From DASWOJ01 sp036398775 (GTDB taxonomy: Bacteria; Pseudomonadota; Alphaproteobacteria; Acetobacterales; Acetobacteraceae), in assembly GCA_036398775.1 (NCBI GenBank), contig DASWOJ010000007.1, forward strand, positions 1 to 12,919: a DNA stretch of 12,919 bases, read 5' to 3'. Position 1 is the first letter of the stretch; each line of letters opens with the position of its first letter. Under the pieces are notes generated by a model. That model did no database searches. It saw only the letters and a list, made by a program, of their open reading frames with translations, and had not been told where the DNA came from. A program made the position numbers and the translations under genes. Below, in pieces: positions 1 to 7,447 of the stretch.

Positions 1-7
1 CACCGCC

Positions 8-850
8 ATGTATCGTCGCACCGTTCTGCTGGGCGCCGCCGCCCTCGCCGCCGCCAGCCCGGCCCGTGCCGCCGGCAAGGGCACCGTCCGGATCGCCTAT
101 GTCGAGTGGTCGGATACGGTGGTCGCGACCAACATCCTGGCCAAGGTGCTCGAGGGCATGGGCTACCAGGTCACGATGACCCCGGTCTCGGCCGCGGCGA
201 TGTGGCAGGCCGTCGCCTCCGATGACGCCGACTGCATGGTGGCGGCCTGGCTGCCCGGCACCCATGCCGCCTACTACGCCAAGCTGAAGGACCAGATCGA
301 TCTCGTCGGCCCCAACCTCACCGGCGCCCGCCTGGGCTGGGCGACGCCGCAATACTCGCCGCTCAACTCCATCGCCGACCTGAAGACCCAGGGCGGGCTA
401 GTGGACAACAAGGTGATCGGCATTGACCCCGGCGCCGGGCTGATGCGCGCGTCGGAGAAGACGATCAAGGACTATGGCCTGAGCAACATCACCCTGGTCG
501 AGGGCAGCGACGCCACGATGGTCGGCGCCCTAAAGGACGCGATCACCCGCAAGCAGCCCATCGTGGTGACGGCCTGGACCCCGCACTGGATGTTCGCGGC
601 GTATAAGCTGAAGTATCTCGCGGACCCCAAGGGATCGCTGGGCGGCGAGGAGACCGTGAACACCGTCGCCCGCAAGGGCCTGAAGTCCGATATGCCGGAC
701 GTTTACGCCGTGCTCAGCCGGTTCAAGCTGTCGCTTGACGACGAGCAGGCGTTGATGATGCAGAACCAGGCCGCCGGCACCGACCCGGCGAAGACCGCCA
801 GCGCCTGGGTGCAGGCGAACCCGGGCGTCGTGAAGACCTGGGCCGGCTGA
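8..850 (+). CDS. Glycine betaine/proline ABC transporter substrate-binding protein (OpuAC-like)
   Basis: A 280-residue periplasmic binding protein of the OpuAC/ProX-like family, which captures quaternary amines such as glycine betaine and hands them to an ABC permease. The N-terminus (MYRRTVLLG, then an Ala-rich stretch ending ASPARAAG near residue 22) is an export signal with an arginine pair. The mature part opens with VRIAYVEWSDTVVATNIL and contains MWQAVASDDAD and AAWLPGTHAAYY, typical of the family. Trp34, Trp81, Trp190 and Trp194 are candidates for the aromatic cage that holds the trimethylammonium group. IDPGAG at 139-144 and VVTAWTPHWMF at 186-196 are also conserved family segments. 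Length is normal. The start lies seven bases from the window edge, so its ribosome binding site and any upstream permease/ATPase genes cannot be seen. No transporter partner follows it. The family is secure; the exact ligand is inferred. Confidence 0.92.
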   Translation: MYRRTVLLGAAALAAASPARAAGKGTVRIAYVEWSDTVVATNILAKVLEGMGYQVTMTPVSAAAMWQAVASDDADCMVAAWLPGTHAAYYAKLKDQIDLVGPNLTGARLGWATPQYSPLNSIADLKTQGGLVDNKVIGIDPGAGLMRASEKTIKDYGLSNITLVEGSDATMVGALKDAITRKQPIVVTAWTPHWMFAAYKLKYLADPKGSLGGEETVNTVARKGLKSDMPDVYAVLSRFKLSLDDEQALMMQNQAAGTDPAKTASAWVQANPGVVKTWAG

Positions 851-868
851 CTCGGCGCGGCTGAGGGC

Positions 869-903
869 GGGGCAGCTCAACACTGCCCGCGATCAGGCGG
901 GCA
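869..903 (+). terminator. Possible terminator: two overlapping GC hairpins after the OpuAC-like gene
   Basis: About 20 bases after the stop codon, GGGCAG (870-875) can pair with CTGCCC (883-888), and TGCCCGC (884-890) can pair perfectly with GCGGGCA (897-903) around a six-base loop. The two stems share bases, so only one forms at a time. There is no T-run, so intrinsic termination is uncertain. The bases also belong to the minus-strand transposase relic, so the symmetry may be accidental. Confidence 0.3.
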
Positions 904-985
904 CGGAACTCACGCAGGATGGAAACGTCGCACCCGGGATCGGCAGGTCGCAAGCCCAGCGCATAGTTTCACCCGATCCGACCCT
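876..985 (-). pseudogene. Fragment of a decayed IS transposase (IS1182-like)
   Basis: Read on the minus strand, this stretch gives GRIG, a stop codon, then NYALGLRPADPGCDVSILRE and FRARLIAGSVE. From memory this matches the N-terminal DDE-transposase region of IS1182-type elements, where one expects GRIDWKYALGLELTDPGFD followed by FSVLSEFRARLVAGGAE. The in-frame TGA (969-971) sits where the family has Trp-Lys, consistent with a decayed TGG. The similarity stops just short of the 3' end of the OpuAC-like gene and no later transposase motif follows, so this is a truncated, inactive remnant. I could not find terminal inverted repeats or a target duplication. The assignment rests on recall of a conserved motif, not on a search. 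Confidence 0.55.
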
Positions 986-1456
986 GCCCGGCTTACGCGT
1001 ACTTCCAGCGGCGTAATCCTGCTCCCATTTGTCCGCTGCAATTCGGGCAGAGCTGCATGAGTTGCCGGTCCCAGTGGTTGCGCGCTGGCAGACTATGGGC
1101 ACCGGCGCTGGCCCACTCCGTCTTCGTGCGGCGCGCCGCTGGTTCTCCCTTTCAGATGTTTGCTTCGGCCGGACTTACCGAAGGCGGCAAAGCTCGCCTG
1201 GAGCGGCGGTCAACCAGGCAATTGCCTGATGTGGCCGGGCGGCATCCATAACTCACTTGTCATTCGACGTGACAAACCTTGAGAGGGCAGTAGGTTACCT
1301 GTTCCCTGATCTTGGGCGTGCCGGTTGCGTCGAGGCCGCTGGACAGGGCAGCCTGGCGAGATCAGGCCCTCCCTGGGTGTGCGAAGAAGGCGGGATCAGC
1401 GGCGCTCCATTGGCCCGGCGCTACGGCGAACTTTGGCACAGGCGAAGGATTGATGC
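986..1456. other. Gene-poor interval with no recognised gene
   Basis: Between the transposase relic and the efflux operon there are only short, mutually overlapping reading frames, none with a recognisable motif or a good ribosome binding site. The base composition looks less GC-skewed by codon position than in the flanking genes. The interval must contain the promoter of the efflux operon, but I see no convincing -35/-10 pair and no adjacent regulator gene. Given the transposase scrap beside it, it may be decayed mobile-element DNA. Confidence 0.5.
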
Positions 1457-2848
1457 TTGCTCGTGAACAATGACGGCAAACCGATGAACCCCGCAAACGG
1501 GGAAGGGACGGCTCCAGCCCTGGGCCGGTCCGACGGTGCCGGCGTTTCCACACCTTCGCCTAGCTCGTGGGCAGACTGGGATTTTCCCGGCGTCAGGTAT
1601 TCCGTGCACTTACAGACTGCAGAGGCGCGGGACCGTGATGTTACCAGGCGCGAAGGTGATCAGCAGGCCAAGAAGAACGGCGGTAAGGACAGCAAGGGCT
1701 ACGACGAGGGCGACGGCAAGAAGGACGGCGACCAGGACCGCAAGAAGGACGACGGCGACAGCAAGGAAGGCGGCAAAAAGGACGAGGACGACAAGGGCGA
1801 CGGCAATGGGGGGAAGAAGCGCCGCTGGCCGATCATCATTCTGATCATCGTCGTCGTGCTCGCAGTGATCGGCGGCGTCGTTTACTGGTTCCTGACGCGC
1901 GACCAGGAGAGCACGGACGACGCCTATACCGAGGGGAACGCGGCGATGATTGCGCCCAAGGTGTCCGGCTATGTCGTGGAACGCCGGGTGGACGACAATA
2001 CGTTCGTCAGGGCCGGGGACCTCATGCTGCGGATTGATCCGCGCGACTACATTGCCGCCCGCGACCAGAGCGCGGCGCAGCTTGGGGTCGCGCAGGCGCA
2101 GTTGGACAGCGCCCAGGTGCAGCTCGACCTCGCCCGCGCGACCTTCCCCGCCCGGCTGCGCCAAGCCGAGGCGCAACGCCAGCAGGCGCAGGCGCAGCAG
2201 CAGAAGGCGGAGGCCGACCTCAAGCGCCAGCGTTCGGTGGACCCGCGCGCGACGACGCAACAGGACATAGATGCTGCCGTAGCAAACGCGCGGGTTGCGA
2301 CCGCGACGACGGGCCAGCAGGCGGCCAACGTTGAAGTCAACCGGCCCGTGCCGCTCAACATCGCGTCGGTGGAGGCGCAGGTGAAGCAGGCCGAGGCGCA
2401 GGTCACGCAGGCACGGGCGCAACTAGATCAGGCCAACCTCAACCTGTCCTATACCGAGTTGCGGGCACCCTGGGACGGCCGGGTGACCCGGCGCAACGTG
2501 GATGTGGGCACCTACGCGCAGGCGGGTCAGCAGGTGTTCTACCTGGTGTCGCCGCAAACCTGGGTGGTGGCGAACTTCAAGGAAACCCAGCTCGACCGCA
2601 TGCAGGTGGGGCAGCAGGTGCAGATCAAGGTGGACGCCTACCCAGACATGAAGCTGCGCGGCCATGTGGACAGCATCCAGCAGGGCAGCGGCGCACGGTT
2701 CACCACCTTCCCGACCGAGAACGCGACCGGCAACTACGTGAAGATCGTGCGCCGCGTGCCGGTCAAGATCGTCATTGACGACGGGGTGGACCAGGACAAG
2801 GGCCTGCCGCTCGGCTTATCGGTCGAGCCGACTGTGATGTTCAAGTAA
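1457..2848 (+). CDS. EmrA/HlyD-family membrane fusion protein of an MFS efflux pump
   Basis: The periplasmic adaptor that links an inner-membrane MFS pump to an outer-membrane channel. From this start (463 residues) the order is: an unrecognised N-terminal segment (1-65); a Lys/Asp/Gly-rich hydrophilic stretch (about 70-123); one membrane helix (about 125-146, PIIILIIVVVLAVIGGVVYW); the EmrA signature STDDAYTEGN (152-161) with APKVSGYV (166-173); a long Gln/Ala-rich coiled coil (about 200-330); LRAPWDGRVTRRNVDVGTY (335-353), the second half of the lipoyl-like domain; and a beta-barrel end with VVANFKETQLDRMQVGQ. The start is uncertain. TTG 1457 has AAGGA seven bases upstream; GTG 1463, ATG 1484 and GTG 1604 are alternatives, and the first ~60 residues look unlike the family. 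The pump gene follows after 14 bases, so the two are co-transcribed. Family and role are secure; the exported substrate is unknown. Confidence 0.9.
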   Translation: MLVNNDGKPMNPANGEGTAPALGRSDGAGVSTPSPSSWADWDFPGVRYSVHLQTAEARDRDVTRREGDQQAKKNGGKDSKGYDEGDGKKDGDQDRKKDDGDSKEGGKKDEDDKGDGNGGKKRRWPIIILIIVVVLAVIGGVVYWFLTRDQESTDDAYTEGNAAMIAPKVSGYVVERRVDDNTFVRAGDLMLRIDPRDYIAARDQSAAQLGVAQAQLDSAQVQLDLARATFPARLRQAEAQRQQAQAQQQKAEADLKRQRSVDPRATTQQDIDAAVANARVATATTGQQAANVEVNRPVPLNIASVEAQVKQAEAQVTQARAQLDQANLNLSYTELRAPWDGRVTRRNVDVGTYAQAGQQVFYLVSPQTWVVANFKETQLDRMQVGQQVQIKVDAYPDMKLRGHVDSIQQGSGARFTTFPTENATGNYVKIVRRVPVKIVIDDGVDQDKGLPLGLSVEPTVMFK

Positions 2849-2867
2849 GTGGGGATGTTCAAGTGAG
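2836..2867 (+). repeat. Short direct duplication at the adaptor/pump gene junction
   Basis: The 11-base word GATGTTCAAGT occurs at 2836-2846, covering the last codons and first stop base of the adaptor gene, and again at 2854-2864, running into the GTG start of the pump gene. The copies lie 18 bases apart and in the same frame, so reading past the adaptor stop would repeat Met-Phe-Lys-stop. The last two bases of the GGGGA ribosome binding site (2851-2855) belong to the second copy. Confidence 0.7.
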
Positions 2868-4431
2868 CGGCTCCGCCAAGGGCAAGTCCAACCCGTGGCT
2901 GGTGGCGCTGGTGGTCACGCTCGGCGCCTTCATGGAGGTGCTGGACACCACCATCGTCAACGTCGCGCTCCCGCACATCGCCGGCAGCCTGGCGGTCAGC
3001 AGCGACAACGCCACCTGGACGCTGACGACCTACCTGGTCGCCAACGGCATCGTGCTGACCATCTCCTCCTCCCTCAGCAAGCGGATCGGGCGGAAAAAAT
3101 ACTTCTTGATATCGGTCGCCGGGTTCACGGCCGCCTCGTTCGGGTGCGGGATCTCGACCAACTTCGTCGAGCTGCTGATCTTCCGCGGGCTGCAAGGGTT
3201 CTTCGGCGGCGGGCTGCAGCCGACGCAGCAGGCGATCATCTTGGAGGTGTTCCCGCCGGAGAAGCGGCAGCAGGCGTTTGCGTTGGCCGCCATTGCGACC
3301 ATCATCGCGCCGGTGCTCGGCCCGTTGATCGGCGGCTACCTGACCGACACGTATTCCTGGCACTGGATCCTGCTGATCAACGTGCCCATTGGGGCGCTGA
3401 CCTTCTTCGGCGCGCTGAGCCTGATCCAAAGCCCGCCCGACGAGGCAGAGCAGGTGAAGAACGCGCCGCCGTTCGACTACTGGGGCGTGCTGTTCGTGGC
3501 GCTGGCGCTCGGCTGCATGGAGCTGGCGGCGGACCGGGGCGAGGATTACGACTGGCTGGCGTCCAACTTCGTCCGCGTCATGGTCGTCCTGTCCATCATC
3601 GGCTACACCTTCGGGCCGATATACCTGCTGTCGGTCAAGAACCCGGTGGTGAACCTGCGGGTCTTCAGGGACCGCAACTTCGCGCTGTCCTGGTTCTGCA
3701 TCGCGGTCATGGGCTTCGTTCTGTATGCCAGCGCCGTGTTGATCCCGCAGTTCGCGCAGCAGCAGCTTGGCTACAACGCGACGTGGGCCGGGATCGTGCT
3801 GGCCCCGGGGGCGGTGGTGCTGGTGTGCTTGATCCCGCTCGTCGGCAGGATACTGAACTTCGTTCCGGTGAAGTATGTGATCGCAACGGGCGGCCTCGCG
3901 CTGTCGGCGGCGCTGTTTTATTCCATGGGCCTGGTGCCCAACATGGATTTCTACCACCTGGCGGTGTTCCGCTCGGCGCAGACGGCGGCGCTGGCGCTGC
4001 TATTCGTGCCGATCAGCTCGGCCGCCTACTCGACCATCCCGAAGGAGCTGAACGACGACGCGGCGTCCATGTTCAGCATGGCGCGCAACGTTTACGGCGG
4101 GGTCGGGATCTCTATCTCCACCGCGCTCGTGACCGACCACCAGCAGATACGCCAGCATCATATGGTGCAGTGGTTGGACCCGACCAATCAGCCCTACAAC
4201 GACACGCTGCAGCGGATCCAAGGGGCGATGATCGCACACGGGATGTCGGCGGAGCAGGCTGTGCGCAACGCGCCCGGTCAGGTTTTCCAGATGCTGCGCG
4301 ACCAGGCCTCGACGCTGGCCTACATAGACGTGTTTTTCATCACAGCCATCATCTCGCTGACGATGACCGTGGCGGGCCTGCTGCTGAAGAACGTCAAGGC
4401 CAAGTCCGGCGGCGGCGGAGGCGCGGCTTGA
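2863..4431 (+). CDS. EmrB-like MFS drug efflux pump, DHA2 family (14 TM)
   Basis: A 522-residue proton-driven exporter of the DHA2 (EmrB/QacA) branch of the major facilitator superfamily, about the size of E. coli EmrB. It shows the DHA2 motif LDTTIVNVALP (27-37), a motif A-like loop SKRIGRKKYF after helix 2, RGLQGFFGGGLQP (108-120), and the motif C region GPLIGGYLTDTYSWHWILL followed by INVPIG (153-177). Hydrophobic segments along the rest fit fourteen helices, and the C-terminus ends in a short Lys/Gly-rich tail. The GTG start is chosen because GGGGA lies seven bases upstream and the first residues run straight into helix 1. It sits between its adaptor (14-base gap) and the outer-membrane partner (overlapping by four bases), so the three products should be made together. 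The substrate cannot be told from sequence; hydrophobic toxic compounds are usual for the family. Confidence 0.95.
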   Translation: MSGSAKGKSNPWLVALVVTLGAFMEVLDTTIVNVALPHIAGSLAVSSDNATWTLTTYLVANGIVLTISSSLSKRIGRKKYFLISVAGFTAASFGCGISTNFVELLIFRGLQGFFGGGLQPTQQAIILEVFPPEKRQQAFALAAIATIIAPVLGPLIGGYLTDTYSWHWILLINVPIGALTFFGALSLIQSPPDEAEQVKNAPPFDYWGVLFVALALGCMELAADRGEDYDWLASNFVRVMVVLSIIGYTFGPIYLLSVKNPVVNLRVFRDRNFALSWFCIAVMGFVLYASAVLIPQFAQQQLGYNATWAGIVLAPGAVVLVCLIPLVGRILNFVPVKYVIATGGLALSAALFYSMGLVPNMDFYHLAVFRSAQTAALALLFVPISSAAYSTIPKELNDDAASMFSMARNVYGGVGISISTALVTDHQQIRQHHMVQWLDPTNQPYNDTLQRIQGAMIAHGMSAEQAVRNAPGQVFQMLRDQASTLAYIDVFFITAIISLTMTVAGLLLKNVKAKSGGGGGAA

Positions 4432-6044
4432 ACCACCCGGCTTGGCGTGCCGCAGCCGCCGGGCTGCTGCTGGGGCTGGGCGGGTGCACGCTGGGTCCGG
4501 ACTTCCTGCACCCGTCGCCGCCTGAGGTGCCGGCCTACCGCAACGCCGACGGGAAGGACGCCGCAGTCAGCCTGTCCACCAACCCGGACCCGCGCTGGTG
4601 GAAGGGCTTCAAAGACCCGGTGCTGACGGAGCTGGTCGAGACGGCGATCCGCAGCAACCTGGACGTGCAGCAGGCGGTGCTGCGGGTAATCGAGTCGCGG
4701 CAGGGCATCGTGACTGCTCGCTCGGCCGGGCTGCCGATGCTGAACGGGACCGGCAGCTACATGCGCGAGCAGATCGGCGCGCGCGGGATCCTGGAATCCC
4801 GGGGGGTTTACCAGCAGCTCAATAGCCTATCCAACCAGGCGCAGGGGTCGAGCCAGCTTGCCTCCCTGGGCCTACCGAGCGGGAGCAGCGGCTCGGCCAG
4901 CCGGCTGCTGAACGGCGTGACGCAGCCGATTGACCTGTTCCAGTATGGGCTTAGCGCCTCGTGGGAGCTGGACCTGTTCGGCCGGGTCCGCCGCTCGGTC
5001 GAGCAGGCGCGGGCACAGGCGGAGGCGCAGGCGGAGGCGGCCAACGACGCGTTGACCAGCCTGCAAAGCGAGGTGGCGCAGGCGTATGTGCAACTGCGCG
5101 GGGCGCAGGCGCTGCAGGCGAGCCAGGAGGAGAACATCCGCTCGGCCCAGGCCTCGCTGTCCCTGACGCAGCGGCGGCGACAGCAGGGATTGTCAACCTC
5201 CATTGACGTGGAGCAGGCGCGCACGCAGGTGCTGAACAACCAGCGGCAACTGCCGGAGTACGACAAGCAGCGGCAGCAGGCGATCAACCGGTTGAACCTG
5301 CTGATCGGCGCCGTGCCGGGCACGCTGGATGACCGGCTGACGCGGCCGGCGCCGGTGCCGGCCCTGCCGAACGTGGTGGGCGCCGGCGTCCCCTCCACGT
5401 TGGCCCGGCGGCGCCCAGACATCCGGCAAGCGGAAGCGCAACTGCACGCCGCCACGGCCGGGGTGGGGGTTGCGGTCGCGAACTTCTACCCGGACGTGTC
5501 GTTGACTGGCAGCCTGGGGCTGCGGGCGACGGACGTGGGCTACCTGACGCGATGGGCCAGCCATTACTACTCGGCCGGCCCGAGCATCTCCTTGCCTATC
5601 TTCCGCGGCGGGCAGTTGAGCGCGAACCTGACCCTGAACCGGGCGCAGGCAGTCGAGGCAGCGCTGCGCTACCGCGGCACCGTGCTGAACGCCCTGCGGG
5701 AGGTGGAGGACGCGCTGGTCAGCTACCGCTACGACCGGATCGAGCGGGACCGGCAGGCCCAGGTGGTGCGGTCGGCGGCCGACACGCTGTATCTGTTGCG
5801 CAACCGGTTCTCGCACGGGCTGGGCGACTTTCTGCAGGTGCTGGACGCGCAGCGCACGCTGGAAACCGCCCGCCAGCAACTGGTCCAGCAGCACATGACG
5901 CTGGCCAACGACGTCGTGGCGCTCTACCGCGCGCTGGGCGGCGGATGGCAAGACCCGGGCGCCCAGAGCCAGGCGCCTTCGGTCCCGAGCGTGCCGCCCG
6001 TCGTTCCCGCGGCGCTGGACAGCCTGGCAGCGCATGCCAAGTGA
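4428..6044 (+). CDS. NodT-type outer-membrane factor lipoprotein (TolC-like efflux channel)
   Basis: The outer-membrane exit duct of the pump encoded just upstream, of the RND/MFS efflux outer-membrane lipoprotein (NodT/OprM) family. I choose the TTG start at 4428 because GGAGG (4417-4421) lies six bases before it, and it yields a lipoprotein signal: Arg7, a hydrophobic run, then the lipobox LGGC with the acylated Cys at residue 20. It overlaps the pump's stop codon (TTGA), so translation is probably coupled. The 538-residue product has the expected CTLGPDF start, DPRWWKGFKDPVL, the first outer-membrane repeat with WELDLFGRVRRSVEQARAQ (179-197), then RRPDIRQAEAQLHAATAGVG and FYPDVSLTGSLGL in the second repeat, and long helical segments rich in Gln and Ala. 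A Ser/Gln/Gly-rich stretch at about 115-165 looks like an extra loop. The open frame extends far upstream of 4428, but that part is only an out-of-frame shadow of the pump gene. Confidence 0.92.
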   Translation: MNHPAWRAAAAGLLLGLGGCTLGPDFLHPSPPEVPAYRNADGKDAAVSLSTNPDPRWWKGFKDPVLTELVETAIRSNLDVQQAVLRVIESRQGIVTARSAGLPMLNGTGSYMREQIGARGILESRGVYQQLNSLSNQAQGSSQLASLGLPSGSSGSASRLLNGVTQPIDLFQYGLSASWELDLFGRVRRSVEQARAQAEAQAEAANDALTSLQSEVAQAYVQLRGAQALQASQEENIRSAQASLSLTQRRRQQGLSTSIDVEQARTQVLNNQRQLPEYDKQRQQAINRLNLLIGAVPGTLDDRLTRPAPVPALPNVVGAGVPSTLARRRPDIRQAEAQLHAATAGVGVAVANFYPDVSLTGSLGLRATDVGYLTRWASHYYSAGPSISLPIFRGGQLSANLTLNRAQAVEAALRYRGTVLNALREVEDALVSYRYDRIERDRQAQVVRSAADTLYLLRNRFSHGLGDFLQVLDAQRTLETARQQLVQQHMTLANDVVALYRALGGGWQDPGAQSQAPSVPSVPPVVPAALDSLAAHAK

Positions 6045-6218
6045 CGGGCGCCCCGATGGGTGAACCATACCGCAAGCCGCCGCGGCGCGATGAGCGGCGA
6101 AGAGGACAAGCGACATACCCAGGCCGGTTAGCCCCCAGTTCGTCCCAAAATCCGGGACACGTCGCCGGCCAAGTGCGCCTTTTGCCGTTTGGCTGGAGGC
6201 AAGCCGGACATGGCTTCT

Positions 6219-6248
6219 CCCTGTCCCCGCTCCTTTGCGGGGTCAGGG
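6219..6248. terminator. Bidirectional hairpin between convergent efflux and tcuB genes
   Basis: CCCTG-T-CCCCGC (6219-6230) pairs with GCGGGG-T-CAGGG (6237-6248) around a six-base loop, giving eleven base pairs with one T:T mismatch. It lies in the gap between two gene ends that face each other, six bases from the tcuB stop. No clear T-run follows on either strand, so it may act with Rho or as an RNA end-protecting stem. The rest of the 6045-6253 gap holds no gene I can support. Confidence 0.5.
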
Positions 6249-6253
6249 TGGTG

Positions 6254-7447
6254 TCAGCGGGCCGGCGTGGCTGCGGCGACGACGTGCGGCTTGGGGTCGC
6301 TTGCGCCGGGCCGCTCGATGGCATGGCGGATCAGCGCGCCCATGCGGTAGATGCCGTGCACGAACTTGCCGTACGGCATCGTTATGAAGAACGCCAGGAC
6401 GAAGCCCAGGTGGACCGCAAGCGCCGTACCCATCGCACCGGTGGCCCTGACGGCCAGCAGCAGCTCCCCGGTCACGCCGATCATCAACAGGAGCAGCAGC
6501 AGCCCGGCGTCCGCCCCCAGCAGGCGGCGCGCTTGCGGCTCCTGGTCGCCAGCCAGCTTCATCCAGAACAGCCCGGCGGTCCCCACGATCAGCCCGGCGC
6601 CGCCGACGAAGCCCAGCAGCACCGGCAGGCTCCAGAACCGGTAAGGCGCCGCCCAGCCCAGCAGATGGTCATACACCGTCGCCGTGGAGGTCGAGGCGAA
6701 GCACAGCAGGAAGCCATAGGCCATCAGATGATGGAACCAGCGCCGTTGCGTGGAGAAGCTAGCGTCGGTGTCGTTGCAGCCGTGCCCGCCGCCGCCGAGG
6801 TAGCGCAGCGTCGCCGCATCGCGGAACGCTTGCAGCAGCGGGCGGCCCTGCGCCAGCTCCGCCGCCCGGCCGCCGGTATCGCGCCAGAACCGCGCGAAGC
6901 CGATCCCGAGCGCCAGGATGGAGAACAGGAACGTCACGGACGCCACGCCGACCATCACGCCATACGGCACCACGTTGTAGAAGCCGGCGCCGGGCACCAC
7001 CGGCTGCGGCCCGAACAGCACGGCATGGCGCTGCAGCAGCATGGCCAGCAGCAGCACGCCGCCCACCCCCAGAGCCATTGCCAGCGACATCACCAGCCCG
7101 TTGCGCCGGTAAAGCGCCGCCAAGGGACCGGGCCAGGCGTATTGCGCGTAGCTTTCGCTGCGCACCTCGGCCAGAACGCGCGGCACGTTGATGCCGAACT
7201 CATGCGGCGGCGCATACTGGCAGGCGTAATAGCAGCCTTTGCAGGAGTGGCAGAGGTTGGCGAGATAGTTCAGGTCGCCGCCGGTGAACTCGCGCCGCAG
7301 CTCCATAGCCGGGAACACGGCGCAGTAGCCCTCGCAGTACCGGCAGGCGTTGCAGACCTCCATCGCGCGCCGGGCTTCCAGCATCGCCGGGGTTTCTTCC
7401 GGGATCGCCTCTCCGGCGGCCAGCCTGGTCAGGTCAATTGCTTGCAT
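6254..7447 (-). CDS. tcuB: TcuB-like membrane Fe-S electron-transfer protein (tricarballylate utilisation)
   Basis: Partner of the TcuA dehydrogenase: in Salmonella, TcuB reoxidises the flavin of TcuA and passes electrons into the membrane quinone pool. The 397-residue product has two CxxCxxCxxxC clusters near the N-terminus (Cys32, 35, 38, 42 and Cys66, 69, 72, 76), expected to hold two 4Fe-4S centres. The family signature HGCNDTDASFSTQRRWFHHL lies at 222-241, and about six hydrophobic helices run from 118 to 357 with several His residues that could bind haem. The frame is open 27 codons further upstream, but ATG 7447 is preferred: AGGAGG lies nine bases before it and the product then starts at the usual family position. 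The first 14 bases overlap the end of tcuA, so the two are coupled. A related fused protein, CobZ, acts in cobalamin synthesis in Rhodobacter; here the two parts are separate genes. Confidence 0.9.
   Translation of the reverse strand: MQAIDLTRLAAGEAIPEETPAMLEARRAMEVCNACRYCEGYCAVFPAMELRREFTGGDLNYLANLCHSCKGCYYACQYAPPHEFGINVPRVLAEVRSESYAQYAWPGPLAALYRRNGLVMSLAMALGVGGVLLLAMLLQRHAVLFGPQPVVPGAGFYNVVPYGVMVGVASVTFLFSILALGIGFARFWRDTGGRAAELAQGRPLLQAFRDAATLRYLGGGGHGCNDTDASFSTQRRWFHHLMAYGFLLCFASTSTATVYDHLLGWAAPYRFWSLPVLLGFVGGAGLIVGTAGLFWMKLAGDQEPQARRLLGADAGLLLLLLMIGVTGELLLAVRATGAMGTALAVHLGFVLAFFITMPYGKFVHGIYRMGALIRHAIERPGASDPKPHVVAAATPAR

Noticed and set aside
1029..1251. Overlapping + and - frames in the gene-poor gap, one giving CPNCSGQM on the minus strand
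   Set aside because: The CxxC-like stretch is too short and its frame is broken by stops; no family could be recognised, so no gene is called.
1453..1473. Six-codon ATG mini-frame (MLAREQ) overlapping the adaptor start
   Set aside because: AAGGA lies only three bases before it, too close, and short chance frames are common; no sign of a leader-peptide system.
2734..3957. 407-codon open frame on the minus strand opposite the pump gene
   Set aside because: Composition (His, Arg, Gln, Asp rich) and lack of any motif mark it as an antisense shadow of a GC-rich gene.
2895..4427. Upstream half of a very long + frame that continues into the outer-membrane factor gene
   Set aside because: It is an Arg/Ala/Gly-rich out-of-frame shadow of the MFS pump gene. 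The real gene starts at TTG 4428 with its own ribosome binding site and lipoprotein signal.
6090..6131. Short frame MSGEEDKRHTQAG after the efflux operon
   Set aside because: No ribosome binding site, no motif, and it is only 13 codons long.
6142..6158. Small hairpin GTCCC/GGGAC in the gap after the efflux operon
   Set aside because: Only five base pairs and no T-run; the longer stem at 6219-6248 is a better terminator candidate.
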